Source: Sphingomonas pruni NBRC 15498
GTDB lineage: Bacteria > Pseudomonadota > Alphaproteobacteria > Sphingomonadales > Sphingomonadaceae
DNA: 49,116 bases
Assembly (NCBI RefSeq): GCF_001598455.1
Contig: NZ_BCYZ01000032.1
Span: 1-49,116 of the forward strand
Direction: 5' to 3'
Under the pieces are notes generated by a model. The model was given only the letters and a program-made list of their open reading frames with translations. It ran no database searches and was not told where the DNA came from. A program made the translations under genes and the position numbers. Below are positions 26,612 to 34,990 of the stretch, one piece after another (positions within the stretch are counted from its first letter, which is position 1; each line of letters opens with the position of its first letter).

Positions 26612-27432
26612 CCCCCGTGCGTGTCTTTATCTGTGACGACGAACCGCTCGCAATTCGCCGGCTGGAGGGGTTGCTCGCGCAGATCGACGGCGTCAGCATC
26701 GTCGGCGTCGCCGCAACCGGCCAGGATGCGGTATCCGGCATCCGTGATCTGTCGCCTGATCTCGCATTGGTGGATATCGAGATGCCTGACATGGATGGGT
26801 TCGATATCGTCGAGATGTTGGCGCGGGACCGCCCTAATGCCGACGCGCCTTTCATCGCTTTCGTCACGGCGTTCCGGCAGTTCGCGCCCGAAGCATTCGA
26901 TAGCGGCGCGATCGATTTCCTGTCGAAGCCGGTGCGGTTGAGCCGCCTGGAAACAACGATCGGCCGGGCCCGAGGCGCGACCGCCGCTCGGGATGCGCGC
27001 CGGAGGCTGGCGGATCTGGAAGGGATGCTTGATGCCGCGCGCGGCAAGACGGATCCCTATGGAGAGCCCCATGTGTGGGTGCAGCGGCGTGGCGAGATGG
27101 TGCGGGTCGACCTCGCCCGGCTCGACAGGATTGCCGCAGAGGGCGCCTATGTCCGCTTGTACAGCGGCGCGCATACTTTTCTGCATCGCGCCTCGATCGG
27201 GGCCATCGAGGCGCGCCTCGACCCGGCGCGGTTCATCCGCGTTCACCGGTCGCATATTGTCCGGCTGAACCATGTCGCGTCGATCCGACGAACCTTGCAC
27301 GGCGCCAGCGAGCTCCAATTGCGCGATGGCGAGCGCCTTCCGCTTGGACGGAAATATGCGAGACTGGCCCGCGGTCGGCTGTTGAGCAGGACAGGCCTCG
27401 GTTCGACGGACTCGGAAATTCGCTCGACCTGA
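26608..27432 (+). CDS. LytTR-family response regulator
   Basis: The 274-residue regulator has a receiver domain (about 1-120) with FICDDEP, the phospho-acceptor in LALVDIEMPDMDG (D56) and the lysine in FLSKPVRLS. It is followed by a LytTR DNA-binding domain (about 155-255) with IAAEGAYVRLYSGAHTFLHR, FIRVHRSHIVRLNHV and LPLGRKY. The GTG start overlaps the kinase stop, so the two are translationally coupled. Targets are unknown. The adjacent TonB receptor is convergent, so it is not an obvious divergent target. Confidence 0.93.
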   Translation: MTPVRVFICDDEPLAIRRLEGLLAQIDGVSIVGVAATGQDAVSGIRDLSPDLALVDIEMPDMDGFDIVEMLARDRPNADAPFIAFVTAFRQFAPEAFDSGAIDFLSKPVRLSRLETTIGRARGATAARDARRRLADLEGMLDAARGKTDPYGEPHVWVQRRGEMVRVDLARLDRIAAEGAYVRLYSGAHTFLHRASIGAIEARLDPARFIRVHRSHIVRLNHVASIRRTLHGASELQLRDGERLPLGRKYARLARGRLLSRTGLGSTDSEIRST

Positions 27433-27494
27433 GGACTGCCAGGCGCTCGGTTGTACAAGGCGAGGCATCGTTTGGCGCGGCCGGCGAGCTAGAC

Positions 27495-27515
27495 GGGGAG
27501 GCGCGAGGCCTCCCC
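27495..27515. terminator. Bidirectional terminator hairpin
   Basis: GGGGAGGC (27495-27502) and GCCTCCCC (27508-27515) form an 8-bp stem with a five-base loop, between the convergent LytTR and TonB receptor genes. Confidence 0.55.
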
Positions 27516-27548
27516 TTCCGATCATACCCGGCGCTGCACCGCCAGCGT

Positions 27549-30470
27549 TCAGAACTTCACATTGGCACCGAAGCGGAAATACCGCCCGATGATACCGGCC
27601 TGATGATAAGTGGGGTTGTAGTTAAGCCCGGCATAATTCGCGGCGTTGAGCGGTGCCGCGGCATCGAACGCATTCACCAGGTTGCCGTAGAAGGTGAACT
27701 TGTCGCTCACCTTCACGCTGGCGACGAAGTCGACATCGATGAAGCGTTTGACGCGACAAAATGCCGGGTCGTTGTTGTAGAGTTCGTTGGCGCAGTCGCC
27801 GGACGTACCGGGTCCGGTAGAATCATCAGCCGTTTCCTTGAACCCGCTGGTGTAATATGCGGTGCCGGTCAGCGTCAGCGCGCCCATCTCGAGGCTGTTC
27901 TGCCAGTTCCCGCGCCACTTTGGTGTGCCGGCGCCCGATGACAGCGAATAGGGGCCCTCGGTGCCCACATAGCTCGACGTGCCCGCCGCGGTCGTGAACT
28001 TGTACTGGAAGATGTCGGTCACTTCGAGCCGGCTCGTGAAGCGGATATTGTCGGCCAGTTTGAACTTGGCCTGGGCTGAAACGTCCAGTCCCGACGTCCG
28101 GATCGAGGCCGCATTGACATAAGGCGCCTCGACCACCGCCACCGTCTGTGTGCCGGTCGGGAATTCCGGGTCGCGCGCGTTCAGGATCACCGAATAGCCG
28201 GCCGGGAGCGCCGTTCCGGCATAATAGGCATTGATCGCTTGCGCATAGTCCGGACCGCCGGCGATGACGTCGGTCTTCTTGATATTGTAATAGTCGACGG
28301 TGAAGCTCAGCCACCGCACCGGCTGTAGTACGACTCCTCCCGTGAAGCTGCGCGACAATTCCGGCTTGATGTTCGGGTTCGCCACCGACAGGAGGCCCAG
28401 CGCGCCCGGGCGGACATATTGGTTGCCGCCAGTGCAGCCGCCGCCGGCCGTCGCGGTGCCGCCATGTTGAACAACGATGTTGCAGGGAATCGCGGGCGCG
28501 GTGATGAAGCCCTCGACTTGGCCGTTCGTCTCGGCGAAGCCGGGCGCGCGGAATCCCTTGCTGAACGTCCCGCGTATCGCAAGCTGTGGAATTGGAGTGA
28601 ATTTCACGCCGATCTTGGGCGAGAAGTGGCCATATCCCTCGGAGTAATGGTCGTACCTGCCGGCGAGGTTGAGCTCGAGCGATTTGACGAGCGGCGCGCT
28701 CAACTCGAAATACGCGGCCTCCACCGTATGGCTGCCTTTGGCCTGGATCGGATTTGCGTTGAGCGTGTCCCCGAACGGGTTAATCGAGGGATTGAAGAGG
28801 CTTTCATAGCGCACCGATCCGCCGATGCCCAAGGCGAGCGGGCCGCCCGGCAGATCGAGCAGGTTCCGGGTGACATTTGCCTGGACCATCGCGAGCGACG
28901 AGTTCGCCGTGCTGCGAAGGGTCGGCGCGATGCGGTCGCGGACGGCCTGGGTGTTGAGCGACGGGTTGACGAAATTGTAGGAGCCATCGGCGATCGCCGC
29001 CAACAGGCCGGGCGCGTTGATGAAGCCGCTTTGCGTGATGTCGACGGTGCTGCGCATGCCGGTGAGGTCGGCGGTATATCGCCAGCCGCCGGATTCTCCG
29101 TTCACTCCGATCGCACCGCGATAGGTGCGGCTGAACGCCACGGTGCCCTGCGGGATGTCACCGAAGCGATAGAATATCTGAGCGTCGAGCCCAGAGGCGG
29201 CAAAGGGATCGTTAGGATTCAGCGCACCGTTCGTCAGGTGGGCCGGCAGGACGATATTTTGCGTGCCGGTCGAGGGGAGCGAGGTGTTGCCGACCGGAAG
29301 AATCTGCCGGATGTTCTGGGGAATGCCGGGCGTTACGACCTTATCCTGGTAATAGGTCGCAACGGCATATAGTTGAGCATTATCACCAAGCTTGCCAGTG
29401 AAGTGGGCAGTAGCGCCGAATCTTGACTGCTCCGGCGAGATGACTCCCGTCTGACCGATGATATTCTGCTCGCAGAAGCTGCCTTTCGCCGTTGTATGAG
29501 CGATCGTTCCGGCGCCGCATCCGCCCGCATTCAACACTTGATAGAGACCACCTGGAACCGCCGTGCCGTCGGCGAGCGATCCGCCTGGCAGCCGCGTCGC
29601 CGGACGGACCACTGCGCTGGTCGACGATCCGCCGCCGGTCGTGCCGGTGTTGGCGTCAACACCGCCAATCGACCTGAGGTCCGTCGTATTGTACGGGAAG
29701 CCGCGATCGGTGTTCATGATCAGGGCATCGTGCTGATATTCGACGCTGAGATACGCATTGAAGCGATCCTTCTCGAGATCGCCTATGCCCATGGTGAGCG
29801 ACGCCCGGCGTTCCGCCGCGTCGCCGCGTTGCGAAATTCCGGCTTCGACGGTGCCTGAGATGCCGGTTATCTGCTTCTTGGTGATGATGTTGACGACGCC
29901 TGCCACGGCGTCGGCGCCGTACGTGGCGGAGGCTCCGTCCTTCAGAACCTCGATCCGGTCGATGATCGCATCGGGGATCGTCTGAAGATCGACGAAGCTC
30001 TTCTGTCCGTCGTCTGCGAGAGGGAAATTTGCCGCGCGAACGCCGTCGAACAGGACCAGCGTCGAATTTACGGTGAGTCCGCGCAAGGAGACGCCCGCGC
30101 CGCCATTTGCGAAGCCGGCCGAGAATGCGATCGGGATCGATCCGCTATTGTCAGCGGAAATGGAGCGCACGGCATCGGTTACGTTGTTGATACCGGCCTT
30201 GGCCAAATTGTCGGCCGTGAGGACCGTGACCGGCGAGGGGGTTTCGGCGTTCGTACGCGAGAACAAGGTGCCCGTGACGACGATGTCCGGCGTGTTGTCT
30301 TGAGGTGCGGCGTCCTGCGGCTGGACCGTCGATGCCGTCTGGCCGGAAGCCGACGCGGCGGTGGTCGCATCGCCAACAGAGGCGGTGGCCTGCGCAGCGG
30401 CGGGGAAAGCGATTAGCCAACTGGCCACGACCGAGGTCGCGAGCAATTGCGCCCGAAGCGAAGCTGTCAT
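27549..30470 (-). CDS. TonB-dependent outer membrane receptor
   Basis: A 973-residue receptor with a signal peptide (SVVASWLIAFPAAAQA), a low-complexity linker, and the plug domain: DIVVTGTLFSR, SPVTVLTADNLAKAG, GVSLRGLTVNSTLVLFDGVR, IDRIEVLKDGASATYGADAV and AGVVNIITKK. The rest is the 22-strand barrel, ending in the aromatic C terminus GANVKF. Such receptors import large ligands (iron complexes, oligosaccharides, plant compounds); the cargo is not evident and no transporter genes adjoin. ATGs occur at 30476 and 30470; AAGGG is spaced properly for 30470. Confidence 0.93.
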   Translation of the reverse strand: MTASLRAQLLATSVVASWLIAFPAAAQATASVGDATTAASASGQTASTVQPQDAAPQDNTPDIVVTGTLFSRTNAETPSPVTVLTADNLAKAGINNVTDAVRSISADNSGSIPIAFSAGFANGGAGVSLRGLTVNSTLVLFDGVRAANFPLADDGQKSFVDLQTIPDAIIDRIEVLKDGASATYGADAVAGVVNIITKKQITGISGTVEAGISQRGDAAERRASLTMGIGDLEKDRFNAYLSVEYQHDALIMNTDRGFPYNTTDLRSIGGVDANTGTTGGGSSTSAVVRPATRLPGGSLADGTAVPGGLYQVLNAGGCGAGTIAHTTAKGSFCEQNIIGQTGVISPEQSRFGATAHFTGKLGDNAQLYAVATYYQDKVVTPGIPQNIRQILPVGNTSLPSTGTQNIVLPAHLTNGALNPNDPFAASGLDAQIFYRFGDIPQGTVAFSRTYRGAIGVNGESGGWRYTADLTGMRSTVDITQSGFINAPGLLAAIADGSYNFVNPSLNTQAVRDRIAPTLRSTANSSLAMVQANVTRNLLDLPGGPLALGIGGSVRYESLFNPSINPFGDTLNANPIQAKGSHTVEAAYFELSAPLVKSLELNLAGRYDHYSEGYGHFSPKIGVKFTPIPQLAIRGTFSKGFRAPGFAETNGQVEGFITAPAIPCNIVVQHGGTATAGGGCTGGNQYVRPGALGLLSVANPNIKPELSRSFTGGVVLQPVRWLSFTVDYYNIKKTDVIAGGPDYAQAINAYYAGTALPAGYSVILNARDPEFPTGTQTVAVVEAPYVNAASIRTSGLDVSAQAKFKLADNIRFTSRLEVTDIFQYKFTTAAGTSSYVGTEGPYSLSSGAGTPKWRGNWQNSLEMGALTLTGTAYYTSGFKETADDSTGPGTSGDCANELYNNDPAFCRVKRFIDVDFVASVKVSDKFTFYGNLVNAFDAAAPLNAANYAGLNYNPTYHQAGIIGRYFRFGANVKF

Positions 30471-30974
30471 GAACATACCCTTTTTGTTTGTCAGCCTCTC
30501 GGGAGCTGACTCCAGGGGGGAGGACTAGCGACGCCAAATCGCAGAGAGACCGCGAAATTCATGAACAGCAGGCTGGCCAGCACAAACGGCAATAAGCGCG
30601 TCCGACTGCTCGATGATCGCGGCTCACGTTAGAGCCGTGGCGGCGGCGTCCGGCTGCGGCCCTCCAGGCTTGCGCCGCCGCCGACCGACCGAAAGCCCGC
30701 TGCCATTGTGCCATCGGAGGCGATGCGCCGCGTTCGCGATCGGCAACGCGGGTGTGGCGAAGTCGCTGTTCATTGCGCCGAAGCGGTCGTTCGTGTCTTT
30801 TCGCGAAAGAGCCTGATCGCCTGCTCGCTACGGCAGTCGTCCGCCAGTTTGATCGTGTCCAGGCTCAAACGTCTCTCCATCATGCCATTCGCGTCGCCAA
30901 GGCGGTCGCTCGCAACAACGATGGGGCTTCCCGCTGGCGCCGGCCTAAGACTCCGGTCTGACAGGGGGGCAGGC
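30471..30974. other. Gap of about 500 bases between divergent genes
   Basis: This must contain the TonB receptor promoter. A short minus-strand frame (30770-30982, 70 codons) has protein-like composition in its second half (DRLGDANGMMERRLSLDTIK) but no Shine-Dalgarno sequence and no recognised family. The plus-strand frame into the DoxX-like gene is open from 30708, but that part is not DoxX-like. Confidence 0.35.
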
Positions 30975-31793
30975 ATGGCCAAATCTATCGTCTCGTCTCA
31001 TGCAGCGTTTGGGGCTGAATCGAGCCAAGAGGCGCGGCGCGCTCGGACCTTTATGTCGATCGTCTGGCGGTTAGCGACATTCGGCTGCGGGATTGCTCTG
31101 CTTGGCCTTGCCGCGCTCAATCTGGCCTATCGAGATGGATTGCTGCAATGGCAGCCGTTGACGCTTGTGCCCGAAATGCGCGCCCCTATCGGCATCGCCT
31201 CGGGAGGCATTTTGCTGCTCGCCGGACTGTCGGTTCTTTCGGGCATTAGGCGATCGATCGGATTGCGGTTGGCCAGCTTCTGGATCGGGCTATGGGTGCT
31301 GGCCTTGCACCTCCCGATCTGGATCGCGACGGGCGGCGGGATTCCCGGCCTGCTCGGCGTCGCCGAATGCGCGGGGATCGCGATCGGCCTGACCGCGGCG
31401 ACGGTGTCGAACCATCGCTATCTGCGCCTGTTGTCGGCGGGATTGGGCACCTGCATGCTCGTTTATGGCCTGTCGCATTTCGCTTATGCGAAATTCACCG
31501 CCCAGATGGTTCCTGCCTGGCTGCCGGCTCGTTTGGCGCTAGCTTATCTGACGGGTACGATCCATGTCGCGGCGGGCGTGCTATTGGTCGTCGGCGCTGC
31601 GCCCATCATCGCCGCTGCGATCGAGGCCGCGATGATGCTCTCCTTCGTGCTGCTGGTGCACCTGCCCGGTGTGGCGTCGGCGCCCACGAGCAGGCTGCAA
31701 TGGACCATGCTTTTCATTGCACTGCTCCTGACGAGCAGCGTTGCACAGCTCGCTGCCCGATGGGCGTCAATCGGACCCGCAAAGTCCGCTTAG
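30975..31793 (+). CDS. DoxX-like polytopic membrane protein
   Basis: The 272-residue protein has about eight hydrophobic segments from residue 30 on. LVYGLSHFAYAKFTAQMVP near residue 165 is the DoxX-type signature, and ALAYLTGTIHVAAGVLLVVG follows. DoxX-related proteins are often tied to redox or metabolite stress, but this long version has no assigned function. The ATG at 30975 is preceded by GGGGGGCAGG and begins the plausible N-terminal cytoplasmic tail. It is divergent from the TonB receptor and stands alone. Confidence 0.78.
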   Translation: MAKSIVSSHAAFGAESSQEARRARTFMSIVWRLATFGCGIALLGLAALNLAYRDGLLQWQPLTLVPEMRAPIGIASGGILLLAGLSVLSGIRRSIGLRLASFWIGLWVLALHLPIWIATGGGIPGLLGVAECAGIAIGLTAATVSNHRYLRLLSAGLGTCMLVYGLSHFAYAKFTAQMVPAWLPARLALAYLTGTIHVAAGVLLVVGAAPIIAAAIEAAMMLSFVLLVHLPGVASAPTSRLQWTMLFIALLLTSSVAQLAARWASIGPAKSA

Positions 31794-32040
31794 CGCCCTA
31801 TCATCAGACGGTCGATGATGTTTGCCCTTACCCCGAAAGCGGACCTCCGTTCATGTGGGCATGGAATGTCGGAAACTGGTGGGAAGGCAACGATCGGCTT
31901 AACGGCAACCGCAGTGAAGCTGACGCTTAACCACAACGTCTGACGAACCCCGTAAGCCGTCGTTCGTTCAGAATAGGATCTGGCGTCCGAGATTGGGTCG
32001 TAAGCCGCCAGGCAGCTTATGCTCCCGACCCAGGCCGCCC

Positions 32041-32880
32041 CTACTTCGCGATCGCCTGCTGCTTGAGCAACTCCTTGTCGAACGCCGCCTTGGACTCCGC
32101 GACCATCTTCGGCAGCAGGTCTGGCGTCAGCCACTTTCCGCTCGCCTTGCGTCCCATCACGTCGGACAATTCGGGGTGTGCGGTCAGCACGATGTCCGCC
32201 TTCATCGCGGCGAGTCGTTTGAAGCTCGCGCGGTAATCGGCGACAATGCCCGGATAGGTCTTGTTGCCGTATAGCTTGTTGCCGGCGACCGACAGGCTGC
32301 ACGGGAAGACAACACTCTTCACGCCGATCTTCAGCTTCACGGTCGTCGTCCAGGTTGTGCAGCCGCTCGTGTGTCCGGCGGTCAGCACCGCAGTCATCGT
32401 CACGCCGCCAAGCGTCACCTTGTCCCCGTCCTTCAGGCGGCGGTCGACCTTCACCGGCGGGAACGTACCGACATAATTCTGGTCGCCGAAATGCTTGCCG
32501 TTCTCGAGCGCCCAGACGTCCTGTTCCATCGCGTCGAGCTTCGCGCCGGTATCGCGCTTCATCGCGGCCAGGCCGCCGGCATGATCGAAATGGGCGTGGC
32601 TGTTGAGCAGGATCTTGATGTCGGAGATCTTGAAGCCGAGCGCCTTGATGTTCGCCTCGATCGCCGGAACATTCTCCTCCATCGTCGGATCGAGCAGGAT
32701 CAGCCCCTTGGGCGTGACGATCAGATAGGATGCCAATCCCGCCGTCCCGACATAGTAGATGTTGCCGGCGATGCGGAACGGCGCCGTGGGCTGTGTCCAG
32801 GCTGGCGGATCGTCGGACGGCGCCGCCGCGGCAAGCGATAGCCCGGCTATGGCCATGCCCAGCATTCTGACGGTCATCAT
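32041..32880 (-). CDS. Subclass B3 metallo-beta-lactamase-like protein
   Basis: This 279-residue exported zinc hydrolase has a signal peptide (MLGMAIAGLSLAAAAPSDD), the zinc motif SHAHFDHAGG, the second His in AGHTSGCTTWT and a third in LTAHPELSDV. The stretch FPCSLSVAGNKLYGN and PGIVADYRASFKRL is typical of subclass B3 enzymes, which act in the periplasm on penicillins and carbapenems. Activity here is unproven, as many family members are weak or act on other substrates. Cysteines at GCTTW and FPCSL could pair. It is the second gene after dsbD, overlapping it by four bases, with GGAGG upstream inside dsbD. Confidence 0.87.
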   Translation of the reverse strand: MMTVRMLGMAIAGLSLAAAAPSDDPPAWTQPTAPFRIAGNIYYVGTAGLASYLIVTPKGLILLDPTMEENVPAIEANIKALGFKISDIKILLNSHAHFDHAGGLAAMKRDTGAKLDAMEQDVWALENGKHFGDQNYVGTFPPVKVDRRLKDGDKVTLGGVTMTAVLTAGHTSGCTTWTTTVKLKIGVKSVVFPCSLSVAGNKLYGNKTYPGIVADYRASFKRLAAMKADIVLTAHPELSDVMGRKASGKWLTPDLLPKMVAESKAAFDKELLKQQAIAK

Positions 32881-34910
32881 AATTCCTCCAGCAGAGACGG
32901 GCTCAATACCTGCGGCAATATGCGCGGCTCGCCGCCGCCGGCGGGATAATAAATGTAGAGCGGCACGCCCGCACGATTATGCGCTTCGATGAAGCGGCCG
33001 AGCACCGGATCGCCGTTTGTCCAGTCGCCGACCAGCACCGCGACATTCTTTGCCTTGAACGAGGCGTGGACGGCGTCGGTGTCGATCGCGACGCGTTCGT
33101 TGACCTTGCAGGTCAGGCACCAATCGGCGGTGAAATAGGCGAAGACCGGCCGCCCCTGCGCGCGCAATTGCGCGAGCCGCGCCTCGCTGAATTTCTCCTC
33201 GCCCGCGGCTACGGCATTCGCCCCGGCCGGATGCGCGCGGACCAGCCAGAACCCGCCGGCAGCGATGATCAACATCAGCACAAGCGGCACGGTGCCGAAT
33301 CCCAAGCCCTTCGCCTGGCGGCGCCCGGCCACCCAGAAAACGATCGCCGTACCCAGGGACAGGAGCAGTGCCAGCGCCATGCCGTCGACCCCCGCCTGTT
33401 TGCCCAGCACCCAGGCGAGCGCCACCGCGGTCACCCACATCGGAATCGACAGGATGCGGCGCAGCGTATCCATCCAGGCGCCCGGTTTGGGCAGCCGCTT
33501 GCGCAGCGCCGGCACGTAGCCGAGCAACAGGAATGGCAGTGAGAGCCCCAGTCCCAGGCCTGCAAATACCGCCAGCGCAGCGGGCCAGGGCAGGACCAAT
33601 GCCGCGCCAAGCGACGCAGCCATGAACGGCCCGGTGCACGGCGTGGCCACGAACGCGGCGAGCGCGCCGGTGACGAACGCGCCGCCGGCACTACCAGTTC
33701 GGTTGACGAAAGCGGGAACGGGCACTTCGAACAGGCCGGCGAAATTGAGCGCGATCGCGACGGCGAGCAGCAACAGCAACATGACGACGCGCGGATCCTG
33801 CAACTGGAACGCCCAGCCCACCGCGCTGCCACCGGCCCGGAGCGCCAGGATCGCCGCGCCGAGCGCCAGGCAGACGGCGATGGCACCGCCGGTATAGGCC
33901 AACGCCTCGTGTCGCGCGGCGCGCTCGTCGCCACCGGCGCGCGCCAGGCTCAGCGCCTTGAGGCTCAGGATGGGGAACACGCAGGGCATGACGTTGAGGA
34001 TCAGCCCGCCCAGCACTGCGCCGAGAAATGCGAGCAAGGCGGTGGTCCAGCCGCCGGCGGCCGAAGCAGCCGGAGCCGGCACGACACCGCGATCGGCCGT
34101 CAGCGCGAGGGCATGGCCATCGACGTTCAGCACCCCCTCGATTGGACCGGGCGAGCCCTTGCCCTTGGTGGTGATGACCAGGCGATCGCCATCGCGCGCC
34201 ACCTTTTGCGGCTCGGCATAATCGATCGCATCGGCAGTGATCGGGTAGAAATAGGCTCCCTTCCCCGCCGCGCTCGCGGGATAAGGGATGGCGATCCGCA
34301 ATGCGCCGCCTTGCGCCTGGTAGGTCGCCGGCGATCCCAGCGGCTGCGGCAGCGCGCGCAACCATTGCGCGAATTGCGCCGCGCGCGCCGGATCGGGCTG
34401 CCCGCCGCCGACAGTCAGAACCGTCGAGAGGTCAGCCTGCTCGGGAACGCACAGGGTCTTGGTGCAGACGAGATATTGCAGGTGGAGCTTGATCGGCAGC
34501 GAGCTTCCGGCAGCCAGGCCCTTGGGCACGGTCAGCGGCACGATCACCGCATAAGGCTGCTCGAACACATAGTTCATCAACCCGGCGACAATGAGTTGCT
34601 GCGGCGCCGGATAGCGCGGGTCGCCCGCGGCCAAGCCGTTGGGCAAGGTCCAGGAGAATTTCGCCGGAAATCCCGCATCGCCCGGATTTTGCCAGTAACC
34701 GTGCCAGCCCGGCTGCGGCCGCGTGTCGAGCGCGAGATTGATCGTGCTGCCCGCTTTGGGCGTGCTCGTTTCGGCGACGAGCTCGATCTTCAGATGCGGC
34801 GGCGGGTCGTTCGCCGGATCGCCCTGCGCGGACGCCGGCACGGCCCAGGCGAAGATCGCCAGGATCATCGTCAGCATCATTGTCATCGGAACGAAACCGA
34901 AAGCGCGCAT
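32877..34910 (-). CDS. Thiol:disulfide interchange protein, DsbD-like
   Basis: The 677-residue protein carries electrons from cytoplasmic thioredoxin to the periplasm. It has a signal peptide (LTMILAIFAWAVPASAQG), an N-terminal DsbC-like/ScsB-type domain with the redox pair in LVCTKTLCVPEQ, an eight-segment CcdA-type membrane domain with NVMPCVFPILSLKAL and ATPCTGPFMAA, and a C-terminal thioredoxin domain with the motif DWCLTCK. This domain order is that of ScsB-like proteins. It is divergent from phoK with 80 bases between starts and is followed by the beta-lactamase-like gene. Confidence 0.93.
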   Translation of the reverse strand: MRAFGFVPMTMMLTMILAIFAWAVPASAQGDPANDPPPHLKIELVAETSTPKAGSTINLALDTRPQPGWHGYWQNPGDAGFPAKFSWTLPNGLAAGDPRYPAPQQLIVAGLMNYVFEQPYAVIVPLTVPKGLAAGSSLPIKLHLQYLVCTKTLCVPEQADLSTVLTVGGGQPDPARAAQFAQWLRALPQPLGSPATYQAQGGALRIAIPYPASAAGKGAYFYPITADAIDYAEPQKVARDGDRLVITTKGKGSPGPIEGVLNVDGHALALTADRGVVPAPAASAAGGWTTALLAFLGAVLGGLILNVMPCVFPILSLKALSLARAGGDERAARHEALAYTGGAIAVCLALGAAILALRAGGSAVGWAFQLQDPRVVMLLLLLAVAIALNFAGLFEVPVPAFVNRTGSAGGAFVTGALAAFVATPCTGPFMAASLGAALVLPWPAALAVFAGLGLGLSLPFLLLGYVPALRKRLPKPGAWMDTLRRILSIPMWVTAVALAWVLGKQAGVDGMALALLLSLGTAIVFWVAGRRQAKGLGFGTVPLVLMLIIAAGGFWLVRAHPAGANAVAAGEEKFSEARLAQLRAQGRPVFAYFTADWCLTCKVNERVAIDTDAVHASFKAKNVAVLVGDWTNGDPVLGRFIEAHNRAGVPLYIYYPAGGGEPRILPQVLSPSLLEEL

Positions 34911-34990
34911 GCGACCTCTTGTACCTGACCCGTCCGCCCCTTAGCGGTCCTTCATCACCTAGCCCAGCCCGCCAGCGGAGTTTCCCACTG

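Noticed and set aside
31794..32040. Possible small gene or element after the DoxX-like gene
   Set aside because: The 247 bases contain odd, less GC-rich sequence but no supported frame or clear symmetry.
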